Positions 1 to 9,490 are shown, counted from the stretch's first letter. The stretch: DNA of 64,000 nucleotides from Polystyrenella longa (GCF_007750395.1 NZ_CP036281.1:2317001-2381000), one strand, 5' to 3'. Made by a program: numbers and translations. The notes: a model not told the origin generated them from the sequence alone.

Positions 1-369
1 ACGACCACCGAAGAGTGTAAAGAGATCGGAACTGCAGCCGTCGGTTCCGAAGCATATGTTGCCTCGATTGATGTTGATCCTACCGGGACGTACTTGTACT
101 ACTCTCCCGGCGCTCATGGTGGCGGATATAAAGACGGCTCTCCCTTGGTGCAGTACAACATAAAATCAGGTGTTAAGAAAGTAATTGCCTTCCTTCATCC
201 GTTCTATCAGGATAAGTATAACTTCACGCTGAAGGGAACTTACAGTACCGCTATCTCCGCAGAAGGAGACAAAGTCTTCATCACTTGGAATGTGAGCCGC
301 GGAACCCGCGCATGGGACTGCTGTGGCTTATCTGTCGTGCACGTTCCTGAAGCGGAACGTAGACCGTAA
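1..369 (+). CDS. C-terminal part of a beta-propeller-like protein (cut by window edge)
   Basis: The frame is open from base 1 to a TAA at 367-369, giving 122 residues of a protein that starts outside the window. It has alternating hydrophobic beta-strand-like segments and phrases such as DVDPTGTYLYYSPGAHG and ISAEGDKVFITWN, which resemble blades of TolB/WD40-type propellers. No catalytic motif is visible. The first in-frame start-like codon (TTG at 94) lies inside a conserved-looking strand, so it is not a real start. Function unknown. A strong hairpin follows the stop. Confidence 0.6.
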   Translation, partial: TTTEECKEIGTAAVGSEAYVASIDVDPTGTYLYYSPGAHGGGYKDGSPLVQYNIKSGVKKVIAFLHPFYQDKYNFTLKGTYSTAISAEGDKVFITWNVSRGTRAWDCCGLSVVHVPEAERRP

Positions 370-372
370 GAA

Positions 373-408
373 CGGTTGAGATCATGAGGGGCTCTACCAT
401 CTCAACCG
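373..408 (+). terminator. Perfect 10-bp hairpin just after the stop codon
   Basis: Arms CGGTTGAGAT (373-382) and ATCTCAACCG (399-408) are perfectly complementary around a 16-nt loop, four bases after the stop at 369. There is no T-run after it, so it is either a factor-dependent terminator/3' mRNA stabiliser or a protein site. Confidence 0.5.
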
Positions 409-781
409 AGATCAAGGTTACGCAGGTAACACGCAGTGTAACCCAAAGGCATGATTTCTTGGAAAAGTCAACTCATGTGACCGCCAATCCCGACCCCTGC
501 TTTCTAAACCTGTGTTCATTCTCGAGCGATCAGGCCAACTTCCAAATTCGACTGTTTCCACCTGACATTCCAAACAAGAATATGTCCTTGGGAGAGCAAA
601 CTGGAGAGAATCCTGATTAATGTGAGGCTGCGATAGGCAGAGAAAGCACTTCGCCCGGATTGAAGCGGGATTAACGTCAGACATTAGGGCTGACGAGTGG
701 GTCAGAATTCAGTCTACATAAAAGCCGAGTGGAAACATATAATGCTTCAGTACATCACCCCGATAGGTTCAAAGCCACAAT
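409..781. other. Gap without a recognisable gene
   Basis: Short frames on both strands in this stretch have no recognisable domain and overlap each other. I see no RNA gene or repeat. Confidence 0.4.
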
Positions 782-1372
782 TTGAAAGGAACTGAAATCG
801 CTGCCCCATCCGCAGACGACGAAACGATATTCATGATCCCTGGTTTTATGTCGCCGGCGTGGATGCTGTATCCGCTTGAAAGGTCTCTCAGGAAACCGGG
901 GCGAACCCTGGTCCGCTGGGATTACCCTCATGTGTTCACAGATCCTTACCAAACGATCGACACTCTTTGTGAAGCGATGGTGAAAAGCAGCGCCCCTTCG
1001 ATTTCCCTGATAGGTCATAGCTTCGGAGACTGGATCGCTCGATCAGCGATTAATCAGAGCCAGCTGAAGTCAATCCGAAAACTGATCTCGATCTGTCCAA
1101 CTGTGGCTCCTGTGCCTTTCGCAAAAGTCTTCAAACCCATCATGGGAAAACTGGTGCCGGAACTCGTTGTGATGGCTGATAAGGAGCTGATGTCGACCCC
1201 GCTTTCGGAAAAAATGCAAATTAAGCGATCAAGCATATGGGCAAAAGTCGAGGTGATCGTGACTCGCCCCCAAGATTTCAAGGTGGACCATGAAATGTGG
1301 GCCTCGCATATTTCTTCTGTATTTCAACCCAGCGTCTGGCGAGTCATTGAAGAGGAGCTCTCATCGAACTGA
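782..1372 (+). CDS. Alpha/beta hydrolase fold protein
   Basis: A 196-residue alpha/beta hydrolase. The sequence has an oxyanion-strand segment IFMIPGFMSP (residues 17-26) and the nucleophile elbow GHSFG (78-82), with Ser80 the likely nucleophile. Residues after ~100 resemble the cap and late strands; a candidate His is in VDHEMWASH near the C-terminus. No signal peptide is visible, so it is probably cytoplasmic. Family members are esterases, lipases or permeases of acyl groups; the substrate cannot be told. Start: an in-frame TAG at 764-766 limits the frame to TTG at 782, or ATG at 833 which would cut the first strand; the Shine-Dalgarno is weak. Confidence 0.75.
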   Translation: MKGTEIAAPSADDETIFMIPGFMSPAWMLYPLERSLRKPGRTLVRWDYPHVFTDPYQTIDTLCEAMVKSSAPSISLIGHSFGDWIARSAINQSQLKSIRKLISICPTVAPVPFAKVFKPIMGKLVPELVVMADKELMSTPLSEKMQIKRSSIWAKVEVIVTRPQDFKVDHEMWASHISSVFQPSVWRVIEEELSSN

Positions 1373-1861
1373 TGCCTCTCCAACCATTGTAGATCGATCG
1401 AGGAAGTTTCTGAACCGTTCCTCAAATCCCTACGATTGATCGACACATCTACACTGACCGAGATTACAGTGACCGAGATCATTTGGACGAATCTGAAATC
1501 ACAACTTTTCAAACTCCAACAAAGACGAGCGAACGCTGGCGAGCGGCGTCGATCTCTATATTGCAAGGCATCAAGATTGTAGGATGGCTCGGGATTTGCT
1601 GCTTAAGGGCGAGGTAAAAATCGGTTCTCTCGAATATTCTTAGCCGGTGGCTGTAATGCTCGATAGCCAACTGTGAGGGACTCACTACAGAGTAAAAGCC
1701 TATCCCTTCGTAATAAGAGATCAGATCGTAATTATCAGCGATGTAACCGAAGGAAAAAAGATTACACTTGATGCGGCGATCCTACTCGAAGTGGCAGTTC
1801 TGATGACACATTCCGATTAAGAGTACCAGACAATCAGGTAAATCATCTAAGGAGTGACCCT
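1373..1861. other. Gap without a recognisable gene
   Basis: About 490 bases with only short overlapping frames. A small direct repeat of GACCGAGAT (near 1458 and 1472) is the only pattern seen. The last 15 bases hold the ribosome site of the next gene. Confidence 0.4.
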
Positions 1862-2764
1862 ATGAGTAAAGAACTTGTGTTCTGGAATTCCGATTCCGGA
1901 AAGGCTGACGGAGTAAGCCTGCTGCGAAATGCCCTGTCAACTGATTGCTCTAAGTGGGTCAAGCTCTCCAGGGATCTGGATCTGGCACAGGAAATCGAAA
2001 ATGCGATTTCTGAAGGTTGCCGAATTGTTGTCGCAGCTGGTGGAGACGGAACTGTTAACGCAATAGTGAATGCGTTAATGTCCGTCGACGAAGCCAAGCG
2101 ACCTGAGTTAGCGATTATTCCATTGGGCACGGCGAATGACTTCGCGGGAACGTTACAGATTCCCGACGACGTAAATGAAGCCGTTGAACTGATTCGCTCC
2201 AGCCATCCTATTCCAGTTGATGTCGTTCATATCAGCGGGGAAGGTGTGGATCGCTACTACGCCAACATTGCCGCTGGTGGTAACTCTGTGCGAGTCAGTG
2301 AAGCCCTTACCGATGAAATCAAATCTCGCTGGGGTGCCTTCGCCTACATTCGAGGAGGTGTCGAGGTATTGTCCGACATGAAGACGTTTCGCATCACAGC
2401 AAAGTGTGATGACGAAGAGTTTGCGAACCTCGATACTTGGGCAATTCTCGTCGCCAATGGTAAAACGAATGCTGGGCGAATCACGGTCGCCCCCAAAGCA
2501 TCACCGATAGACGGTTTAATCGACGTCATCATTATTCGTGACGGGGACATGATCGACATGGTTCAAATCGTCGCGGACAACTTGTTAGGCGAGTTTCTGG
2601 AAAGCGAGAAAGTAATCTTTCGACAAGTCAAATCGCTCCACCTAAACTCAGTACCACACATGCGATTCGCTCTGGATGGAGAGGTTGTTGACGAAGAACC
2701 TGTACAGTTTAAAATCGTGCCCGCAGCAATCCGAATGTATGTTGGCACTGACGCTTTCAACTGA
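1862..2764 (+). CDS. YegS/BmrU-type lipid kinase (diacylglycerol kinase catalytic domain)
   Basis: A 300-residue protein of normal length for the YegS/Rv2252/BmrU family, which phosphorylates diacylglycerol or related lipids with ATP at the membrane. Hallmarks are the nucleotide loop GGDGTVNAIVN (residues 60-70) and PLGTANDFAGTL (87-98). The C-terminal half (~130-295) matches the beta-sandwich lipid-binding domain with a late DGEVVDEEP segment. ATG at 1862 has a good AAGGAG eleven bases upstream. It appears to be a single-gene unit ending in a hairpin. The exact lipid substrate is not predictable. Confidence 0.9.
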   Translation: MSKELVFWNSDSGKADGVSLLRNALSTDCSKWVKLSRDLDLAQEIENAISEGCRIVVAAGGDGTVNAIVNALMSVDEAKRPELAIIPLGTANDFAGTLQIPDDVNEAVELIRSSHPIPVDVVHISGEGVDRYYANIAAGGNSVRVSEALTDEIKSRWGAFAYIRGGVEVLSDMKTFRITAKCDDEEFANLDTWAILVANGKTNAGRITVAPKASPIDGLIDVIIIRDGDMIDMVQIVADNLLGEFLESEKVIFRQVKSLHLNSVPHMRFALDGEVVDEEPVQFKIVPAAIRMYVGTDAFN

Positions 2765-2773
2765 GAGCGTCAG
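2748..2773 (+). terminator. Hairpin overlapping the lipid kinase stop codon
   Basis: CTGACGCT (2748-2755) pairs perfectly with AGCGTCAG (2766-2773); the loop contains the TGA stop. No U-tract follows, so intrinsic termination is uncertain. Confidence 0.4.
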
Positions 2774-3024
2774 ATTGCAACGTACAATTGAAATTAACTT
2801 GGGCTTCTCTTACATCGGCAGCTGAGTCGGTAGCGTCACGGCTGAGGGACTGTATTATCGCGAGTCAAAAACAATCGATTAAAGTCTCAATTAATGCACG
2901 CAGTGACGTAGGGACGTTGTAATTTCACGTTCCCAGAATCCTTCATTGCTAATCCAAACAGCTTATCGGATCCACAAAACAGTGTTCTCGTTTGATCGAA
3001 TGTGTCTGAAAATGGTGAGACTAT

Positions 3025-3516
3025 TTATTCGATTGCGGCGGTATTGATTGCCTTGCTTAGTTTAGTTAGATGCTTATCAGCTTTTTCCTCATCATCAAGG
3101 TTTTGGCCCAGTTGTTCTTTTGAATTTGTGTAACCGAGCTTTTTAGCCCACGTGCAAAGGGTTCCGTAAGTTGCGATCTCGTAGTGTTCCACCTTCTGAG
3201 CTAGTGCAATGATGATTGCGTCCATCACGTCGGGATCAGCCTCTTCGCCCATCATCGATTCCGCTTCCTCAATGAGTCCGGCCATTGCAGCACACTTCTT
3301 AACCCGAGCGGGCTTTCCAGTCTCTTCAAAGGCTTTCTCAACACGCTTGACGTGTTCTTTGGTTTGCTCCAAGTGGTCCTCGAGAGCTTTAGTTAGCTTC
3401 TCGCAGGATGCTTTCTTAGCCATTTTGGGAATGGCCTTTGTTAATTGTTTTTCCGCGCTCAGTACGTCCTGCAATTCGTCAAGGAACGCGTCTGCCAAGG
3501 TTTTCATTTTTGTCAT
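3025..3516 (-). CDS. DUF892 (YciE/YciF-type) ferritin-like protein
   Basis: A 163-residue, almost wholly helical protein matching the DUF892/YciF family. The start [20 protein letters not shown] and the later [13 protein letters not shown] are typical; the acidic and His residues (E in DELQDVL, EHYE, DDEEKAD) are those expected to bind a di-iron centre in the ferritin-like bundle. Known relatives are stress-induced (envelope, osmotic, oxidative stress); the reaction is not established. It is the last of three minus-strand genes together with a small membrane peptide and a larger membrane protein, suggesting a stress cassette (inference from gene types). Confidence 0.9.
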   Translation of the reverse strand: MTKMKTLADAFLDELQDVLSAEKQLTKAIPKMAKKASCEKLTKALEDHLEQTKEHVKRVEKAFEETGKPARVKKCAAMAGLIEEAESMMGEEADPDVMDAIIIALAQKVEHYEIATYGTLCTWAKKLGYTNSKEQLGQNLDDEEKADKHLTKLSKAINTAAIE

Positions 3517-3707
3517 AGCTAGTTATCTCTTTATCTCTCTTAATTAAGTTGAATAGGGAAAGGGGTGGGAATTCGTATCGATGCCCAACTTGGCGACGCA
3601 TCGGCCGGTGATGTCATCATCTACAACCATAGGTCCGGCTACGGACATTCTTAATGAATTAGAAAAGGGTTCTCTAAGTTAGGTACGCTTTTGCTATACC
3701 ATATTCG

Positions 3708-3842
3708 TTACAGACGACCCGTTAGAAATAAGATGAGCAAGATTAGGAGTAAAACCCCACCTATACCGCCAATTGCGACGCTTTTGAGAAGTGCCGAAAC
3801 GAGTAACAGGATGAGCAGTAGACTGAGTAAACCGTATGCCAT
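3708..3842 (-). CDS. 44-residue hydrophobic membrane peptide, DUF3309-like
   Basis: A 44-residue frame with two Leu/Ile-rich segments separated by a Gly-rich turn (AIGGIGGV) and ending in LTGRL. This layout is that of the DUF3309/lmo0937 small membrane proteins. The ATG (3840-3842) follows GAGG at a good distance on the minus strand. It lies between the DUF892 gene and a larger membrane-protein gene on the same strand, which supports a shared stress or envelope role. No function is known for the family. Confidence 0.65.
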   Translation of the reverse strand: MAYGLLSLLLILLLVSALLKSVAIGGIGGVLLLILLILFLTGRL

Positions 3843-3896
3843 GATGATATCCTCTATTTGATTTGGAGTTGATGTTCTTAAAGGTGATAGAGTGTC

Positions 3897-4859
3897 TTAG
3901 CGTGCGACCGCACGACTGCGTTCGACGGAAATCGTGTGAAGTCGTACGGCGGTTTGGCATCCCAACATCGCACCGAAGATGGCTGCAATCAGCCCTAATG
4001 CAGCCGATACAAACGCGGCCCACAATACAGCCTGAGCATATGAGCTTGCGGTCTCTGCAAGCTTCGCAGCTTTGTCCTTATATTCCTGGACGCGTTTTTC
4101 CACCTTAGTTTCAATTGTCGCGGACAGTTTATCGACCTGCTCATCACTGAGGTTGGTGTTTGCCGCCAGGGTATCACGAGCCGCTTCGGCGTCGTCATTC
4201 ACATAACTCCACCCGATTTGATTCAACGCATCTGCGTCCAGTGATTCAATCGCCTGACGTGCTTCTTCTTCACTTAGCGAAGAGTCGCCCGCTTCAGATA
4301 CCGCTTGAGCGACTTCCCGTTTCACCGCCGCACTGATACCACTTATGACACGATTCGAATCTTGCACATCCACGTTAGATGGGTCGGGTAATGTGCCCGC
4401 CGCATTCGCCGCCGCCCCTGTGACATTTGACACAATTGACGAGCCAGTATTGACCAGCCCTGAAACTCCCCAATAGCTCAAGACTAGCATGACAACTGTG
4501 GCTGTACTCCACATAGCAACACCATGAAGAATTCCTGCTTGATCGTCGTCCTGGCCACATAACCGACCAGTAACGAGTCCTCCGATGAAGAAGGCAGCCA
4601 ATCCTGTGAACGCCATCCATATCGCCGCTCCAATACCGAAACCATCTCCGAGTGCTTCCGCATCAGTCCCATCCAGAACGCTTGTTCCGATTGCTGATCC
4701 AAGCAGAGCGAGCAACCAGACTATTGCGGTCGTTACAACAAGTCCGCAAAAGATCGCAGGCCAACTGGCAAACAGTCTATAGGGGACAACGGCTTCAATT
4801 TGTTTTAGTCGAACGTCGTTATCGGGAGATCCGTGAACTTCAGAGCGGTCAGTTACCAT
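3897..4859 (-). CDS. Multi-pass membrane protein with acidic middle domain
   Basis: 320 residues. Hydrophobic segments are near 30-55 (FCGLVVTTAIVWLLALLG), 75-98 (AAIWMAFTGLAAFFIGGLV), 112-132 (WSTATVVMLVLSYWGVSGL) and 280-303 (LWAAFVSAALGLIAAIFGAML), so about four membrane spans with a soluble acidic, helical loop (~150-275) rich in Ser, Asp and Glu and a coiled-coil-like KVEKRVQEYKDKAAKLAE stretch. No enzyme motif is seen. It starts a minus-strand run with the DUF3309-like and DUF892 genes, so an envelope stress role is likely but unproven. Confidence 0.75.
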   Translation of the reverse strand: MVTDRSEVHGSPDNDVRLKQIEAVVPYRLFASWPAIFCGLVVTTAIVWLLALLGSAIGTSVLDGTDAEALGDGFGIGAAIWMAFTGLAAFFIGGLVTGRLCGQDDDQAGILHGVAMWSTATVVMLVLSYWGVSGLVNTGSSIVSNVTGAAANAAGTLPDPSNVDVQDSNRVISGISAAVKREVAQAVSEAGDSSLSEEEARQAIESLDADALNQIGWSYVNDDAEAARDTLAANTNLSDEQVDKLSATIETKVEKRVQEYKDKAAKLAETASSYAQAVLWAAFVSAALGLIAAIFGAMLGCQTAVRLHTISVERSRAVAR

Positions 4860-5149
4860 TTTATTCTCTCTCTTATGTCAAAAGTGTGTCTGTGCCCGGT
4901 CGCACCTGAAGTGCGTGATATCCTTGGCTATGCACTTTGTGTACCAATAAGCAGAATGAGATTTATAAGACGACTCTGCACGTCTCAACTGTTAATCCGC
5001 ATGAATTGGTGACTCGCGGAAGAGATGAGGCAGGATGGATTCTTTGTCAGATCCAATCTTCTGGCCTCAGGACGCGCAGCGCGAGAGATGAACGCTCAGC
5101 AAATTGCAACTACACTCGTTCCCAATGAAGATAACTCAAACCTCAAAGT

Positions 5150-6217
5150 TTATTCTTCGGGTTGTTCGAGGGATTCGGGATCGTTCAGTTTTTCAACCGC
5201 TTGCTCCGCATCCTTCTGGTCCCCCGCATCGAGGTCGGGAGTCGACTGCGTCGTTTCTGCATCGGGTTCGAAACTCAAGACAACTGAGAGTGGAAGGTGA
5301 TCGGAACCGATCGACGGCAGAGTAAGTAGCGATACTAAGCGGAAGTCGTCTGAGTGAAACAAGTGGTCTAGGGGGTACTGCCAAATCCACGACTTTGCGT
5401 TGAATGTCGGATACAGCCCACGGCCTTTTCTCGGGTCGAGCAACCCGCTGACCTCTTGAAACAGATCCGTTGTTCGCGACCAGCCGACGTCGTTCATATC
5501 TCCGAGGACTACAACGCTACCTTGGTCACGAACTTCTCGTCCGACCAAAACCAATTCTCCATCACGTTTGGTTGTGTCTTCGCCAGGACGAGGTGGATTA
5601 GGATGAACCGCGAACAGCCTAACCGTTTGACCCGATCGGAGTCGAATTTCCGCATCAATTGACGGAATAGTCTTTTTAACGATCCCTCTTACTTCGGAAG
5701 AGACGAGTTCCAAATTCGAGTACATCGCGATTCCATACTTATTCTCTAGCGGATGCTCGACGTGGAACTGGAACTGTTCGCGAAGGGGCGAAATATCATC
5801 GATCCAGCGTCCGTTGACTTCGCAAAGCACGATGACATCGGGCGAGTCCTCCTGGATCAAACTCAACAGTGCGGTTGCGTCTTCGTTCTCTTGTAAAACG
5901 TTTGCAGTGAGAATCTTGATCCGCACATCTGGGTCTTCTGACTTCGCCCATTCCACCTGAAGTGGAGCGACCGGCAAGTACGGAAATATCCAGTATATCT
6001 GGATACAGCAGCTTACCAATAGCAGTGCCGCGATGGATTTCACATAGGGTTTCTTGCGCAGGAAAGCCAGGACGACCAGCCATCCTGCATAAACAATCAG
6101 AAGCTGCACCCGAGGGAAATCACCAATTCTAATCCACCACCAATCCACGGTCAGCAAGGGGGCGAAGGCGGTGAGAACCAGAATCGCGGAGATCGAATAG
6201 ATTAAGTAAGTGTACAT
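5150..6217 (-). CDS. Membrane-anchored endonuclease/exonuclease/phosphatase (EEP) family protein
   Basis: 355 residues: three N-terminal membrane spans (about 4-24, 36-53, 60-79) followed by an EEP hydrolase domain (~100-316), probably facing outward. Metal and catalytic residues typical of the fold are visible: N106 in LTANV, E133 in LCEVN, H205 in AVHPNPP, GDMND at 239-243 and SDHLP at 305-309. The family cleaves phosphodiesters in DNA, RNA, phospholipids or inositol phosphates; this substrate is unknown. The C-terminal tail (after ~318) is Asp/Glu/Pro-rich and low-complexity. Confidence 0.88.
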   Translation of the reverse strand: MYTYLIYSISAILVLTAFAPLLTVDWWWIRIGDFPRVQLLIVYAGWLVVLAFLRKKPYVKSIAALLLVSCCIQIYWIFPYLPVAPLQVEWAKSEDPDVRIKILTANVLQENEDATALLSLIQEDSPDVIVLCEVNGRWIDDISPLREQFQFHVEHPLENKYGIAMYSNLELVSSEVRGIVKKTIPSIDAEIRLRSGQTVRLFAVHPNPPRPGEDTTKRDGELVLVGREVRDQGSVVVLGDMNDVGWSRTTDLFQEVSGLLDPRKGRGLYPTFNAKSWIWQYPLDHLFHSDDFRLVSLLTLPSIGSDHLPLSVVLSFEPDAETTQSTPDLDAGDQKDAEQAVEKLNDPESLEQPEE

Positions 6218-6864
6218 TGGCGTGGGTTCCTCAAGTCCTTTTCGGCATCACTGTACGATGATTGAACGTCAGAGCGGTCAGTATCATCTTAATCGTAATT
6301 AAACATCAAGTGCCTTTATAACTGGGCGAACCCGTACTATAAAAACTCAACTGGACTAAATAGTCTGTAATCCAAGGATATTTGCAAGGGTTTCACTTCC
6401 ACGAAGTTAAACGATTTCCTCAGAGTGCCTGCAAACTCGAGTCAACGATTGCTATCGGCAGTGTAACATTGAATTAGTATCTGATCTGCAGAACCTTCGT
6501 CTCAATGACCTGTTCAAGTAATATTTTTGAAACACTGCCTAACTCTGGTTCTCTCAAGCATTGAGTTTCATTTAGCACTCGCCGCTCGAAGAGAATATCA
6601 CCACGTTCAATGGCTCGTTTTTAACATCTTCTGAAGAAAATTACGCTACGAGCTCGTGGCTACATGTAAAGCTGGAAATGTATCGTGATTCTATTTTGAT
6701 CATCCTTTTGAGCTACAACAGTGAAATGCGAATGAATTATCCTTGTAAAAACACGGTTCAGTCGACACTCTAAAATATAGTCTTATTCCGAAATACCTTG
6801 AATTATGTCAATAACGGCCCCGATGAAACATCTCTGCGGCCTGACTCATAAAAGCGAACCGATT
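6218..6864. other. AT-rich intergenic stretch between divergent genes
   Basis: About 640 bases between divergent genes, AT-rich, presumably holding both promoters. The segment TATAAAAACTCAACTGGAC near 6337 resembles the outer left flank of the IS at 22.66 kb, but only over about 20 bases. No gene seen, apart from a possible longer start of the next gene at 6805. Confidence 0.35.
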
Positions 6865-8328
6865 ATGAAATATCACAGACTCATATTTTCTTCACTAACA
6901 CTCACGGCCATCGTTCTCTCACTGGTCACTCAACCGATTACTTTGACAGCTGCCGAGCCAGAGAACAAATTGGCCGCGGAGGAGAAGGCACGCGAGGAAA
7001 ACCTGGAGTTCCGTGCGGCGATCTGCGCTCATCACCTCTGCTCGGGATTATGGGTCGTTGGACGAGACTACCAGCGAACTCCGGAAGAAGTAATTGAACA
7101 GGATATCGCACCATTTCCCAACTTTGGTTGGTCGCCCGATTTTGAGTATCAAGTCGATGAAAGCCGGCATCTGGTCACTGTGACAGCCCCCGGCGCCCCT
7201 CCCCGTAGTGCGAGATACACAGGTGATCAAGGCAGCAGCATACTTCCTCCCGGTACTGAGGACGTCTTCTTTGATCCCGTCAAAGTTCCACGTCACATTC
7301 CCGATGCTGCTGACCTCCCCTGGCCAATGGGGGACGCGGGAGCACGCGAGTCGGTTGCTGGAGTTGACTACGAAGCTGTAGAAGACGCACTTGACTGGGC
7401 GATGGAACAAAAGGAGCAGAACACTCGAGCGTTCGTAGTCGCATACCAGGGGAAAATTATTGGTGAGCGTTACGCTCCGGGTTGGACTAAGGAGACTCCT
7501 CAGATCAGTTGGTCTCAGGGAAAAAGCATAACGTCTACACTGATCGGAATTCTAATCCAGCGTGGACTCATCGAGCTTGATCAACCGGCTCCGATTAAAG
7601 AATGGCAGAACGCAGACGACCCACGGCGTCAGATTCGCATTCGTGACCTTATCCAGATGAGCAGTGGTCTTGATTTCTCTAATCTCGGCTTCAAGGGATC
7701 TAAAACATTAATCTCCTCGAACGATCACATGCGTGTGTACTTTGATTCTCTCAACGTATTGGAACACGCCGTCAACCACCCGCTAGAGGTGCCTCCCGGA
7801 ACGCGATACTCTTATCTCAATAGCGATCCCTTAAGTCTGGGTCGAATTATTCGTGACGTAGTTGAAGAGCAAGGAGAGGATTATCTCACTTTTCCACAAC
7901 GAGCCCTCTTCGACCGAATAGGCATCCGCAGCGCCGTACTTGAAACCGACGCTTGGGGAAATTTCATTTTGTCAGGCTATGACTATCTGTCCGCTCGCGA
8001 CTGGATCCGATTTGGGCTGCTCTACCTTAACGACGGAGTTTGGCAAGGAGAGCGAATACTCCCCGAAGGTTGGGCGAAGTTTGCAGCGACTCCAGCTCCA
8101 GCAGATGATAAACAGAACTACGGCGGGATGTTCTGGCTCAACTTGCCGGAAAGAATGAAACATGTACCGAAAGACGCGTACTGGGCAGCAGGATTTATGG
8201 GGCAAGTCACGATAATTATCCCCTCTCGCGATTTGGTCGTCGTTCGAATGGGCCCTAGCCCTGTCAATGTCTATCCGTACCTTGATGAAGTCATCGGACC
8301 CATCCTGGATGCGTTACCTGAGGACTAA
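6865..8328 (+). CDS. Secreted serine hydrolase, beta-lactamase/penicillin-binding fold (class C-like)
   Basis: About 487 residues. The chosen ATG begins a clear Sec signal peptide (KYHRLIFSS then a hydrophobic core, cleavage near LTAA-EP); an in-frame ATG at 6805 adds 20 residues in front of it and is less likely. The catalytic S-x-x-K is SQGK (Ser217, Lys220 from this start), the second motif is YLN (317-319), and AAGFMGQ near residue 435 sits where the KTG-like motif should be. This arrangement fits the 6-aminohexanoate-dimer hydrolase/esterase branch, so it may act on amides or esters in the periplasm. An N-terminal domain of ~150 residues precedes the catalytic domain. Confidence 0.85.
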   Translation: MKYHRLIFSSLTLTAIVLSLVTQPITLTAAEPENKLAAEEKAREENLEFRAAICAHHLCSGLWVVGRDYQRTPEEVIEQDIAPFPNFGWSPDFEYQVDESRHLVTVTAPGAPPRSARYTGDQGSSILPPGTEDVFFDPVKVPRHIPDAADLPWPMGDAGARESVAGVDYEAVEDALDWAMEQKEQNTRAFVVAYQGKIIGERYAPGWTKETPQISWSQGKSITSTLIGILIQRGLIELDQPAPIKEWQNADDPRRQIRIRDLIQMSSGLDFSNLGFKGSKTLISSNDHMRVYFDSLNVLEHAVNHPLEVPPGTRYSYLNSDPLSLGRIIRDVVEEQGEDYLTFPQRALFDRIGIRSAVLETDAWGNFILSGYDYLSARDWIRFGLLYLNDGVWQGERILPEGWAKFAATPAPADDKQNYGGMFWLNLPERMKHVPKDAYWAAGFMGQVTIIIPSRDLVVVRMGPSPVNVYPYLDEVIGPILDALPED

Positions 8329-8556
8329 ACTCTCTGCTGATTACCAGAAATGAGAGACACCAGCGGATCTCAGGCAAATAATAATCGCTAAGCATCGAAC
8401 TCTGTAAAATCAGGTGTCTGTGAGAGACTGGCTCCTCTCGTTCTTGAACGGCATACGGGTGATGCCATCGCTCCAATTCACAAAATAGTTTAATTAAGTT
8501 GCGGAGCAAGGCATCAATAGCTGATTCATTGACTAATAGTGTTTGCAAGCGGCTAG
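8329..8556. other. Start of a 1.4-kb gene-free scar region
   Basis: No gene seen. The rest of the gap up to 9787 is filled by the remnants listed separately (IS left part, tRNA pieces, copied gene tail, transposase remnant, IS right end). Confidence 0.4.
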
Positions 8557-8605
8557 AATTCCAGAGTAACTCCCCTCCTTCGCTTTGGAAACTGATTCGT
8601 TTAAC
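8557..8605 (+). repeat. Degenerate left internal hairpin of the scattered IS
   Basis: GAATTCCAGAGTAACTCCCC..CTTTGGAAACTGATT resembles the hairpin just ahead of the intact transposase gene (22839-22880), with mutated arms. Homology stops after about 8605. Confidence 0.55.
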
Positions 8606-8686
8606 TCCTGAACTCTTATGTGTGAGTTTGCTGGTCCTCACGTGTCTCGTTATTGAGTAAATTTGTTGGAATCTGTACCACTTAAG

Positions 8687-8716
8687 TAGGGATGACAGGA
8701 TTAGAACCCAGAGACG
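8687..8716 (-). repeat. tRNA-3'-end-like fragment (copy 1)
   Basis: GGGATGACAGGATTAGAACC on the + strand reads on the minus strand as a T-arm and acceptor end of a tRNA, similar to the fragment at 56344-56372. It is too short and changed for a functional tRNA. Confidence 0.45.
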
Positions 8717-8822
8717 TGAGTCTGTCCGATGACGCCAGAAAGTATGAACGAAAGCAGATTTTCTCGCCCAAACTGTGATTGCCGGAACGTCGATGAATTA
8801 TCGTAAGTCCTTTACTCACTTA

Positions 8823-8900
8823 GTACCGAAGTTGGGACTTGAACCCACACGGGGTTTACCCTCACTGGATTTTGGATCCGTGTTGAGATGTTAATCGGTA
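8823..8900 (-). pseudogene. Degenerate tRNA-Leu(CAA) remnant
   Basis: On the minus strand the ends TACCGA and TCGGTA pair as an acceptor stem, an anticodon region GGATCCAAAATCC (anticodon CAA, but C replaces the invariant U33) is followed by a long variable arm GGG-TAAA-CCCC of class II type and a T-arm GTGGGTTCAAGTCCCAA. The D-arm is shortened and lacks its conserved G residues, and the T-stem has one mismatch. So this is a decayed tRNA-Leu, not a working gene. Confidence 0.6.
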
Positions 8901-9016
8901 TTGCTTAAGTGTGCTCCTATTACACAAATGCTGTGCGGGTCACGTTTTCGATAAACGGTTATCGACCTATGTAGCGTGTTTAATCCTCGTTTAGGTAACA
9001 TTCTAGGTAACACTCC

Positions 9017-9100
9017 CTAAATTAGCACTTCGTCTGATTCTTCTTCCCGGCTGAGGAAGAGGTTGTCGGAGACAGGAGGGCCGACGGATTCGGTGTCTTG
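9017..9100 (-). pseudogene. Copied C-terminal tail of the giant FG-GAP protein gene
   Basis: On the minus strand this reads VGPPVSDNLF then EEESDEVLI and a TAG, matching the tail VGSPISDNLF...EEESDGVLI of the gene ending at 56599. Similarity continues past the stop (GGTAAC..TAGGTAAC motifs at ~8990-9010 and ~56572-56590). The upstream part is replaced by a transposase remnant at about 9100. Confidence 0.75.
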
Positions 9101-9490
9101 GAATGCGTTCTCAAAGATCCTTGGGAAATCATCTTCGCCGTTGATTCTACTATAGTGGAAGTCCGGACGATAACCGTTTTAATCACGTTTTCCATTTTGG
9201 TGATGAGGGAGTTGAAATTGTGTAGAGTTGAGATTACGGGAGTAACGACGAACCCAAATGTTAACTGGCTGCCTCTAGTAAGTTCACTGGAAGGGATGGT
9301 TCTCTGAAAGACGTGTTTCCCCTCTGATTATTGATCGTGATACGTGCCTTCGGCTACTCCGATTATCTTTAGGACCAGATTGAGATTGAACCGGGGCTTC
9401 TTTCTGCCAGAAGCCCCAGCATAAATACTTATCTCGATATTTGGATGAAAAGTCTGATATCCGAGTGATTGGGAATGATGATCTTATTCG
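9101..9490 (+). pseudogene. Decayed transposase fragment (same family as 22880-23959)
   Basis: Translation gives WEIIFAVDSTIVEV..GVTTNPN and, after frame breaks, a LIIDRDTC segment and a degenerate YLERF region, matching the DDE part of the intact transposase. Frameshifts, stops and deletions are numerous. The expected IS right end follows at 9508-9569. Confidence 0.7.

Noticed and set aside
384-684. Overlapping 78- and 88-residue frames
   Set aside because: Opposite strands, no start signals or domains.
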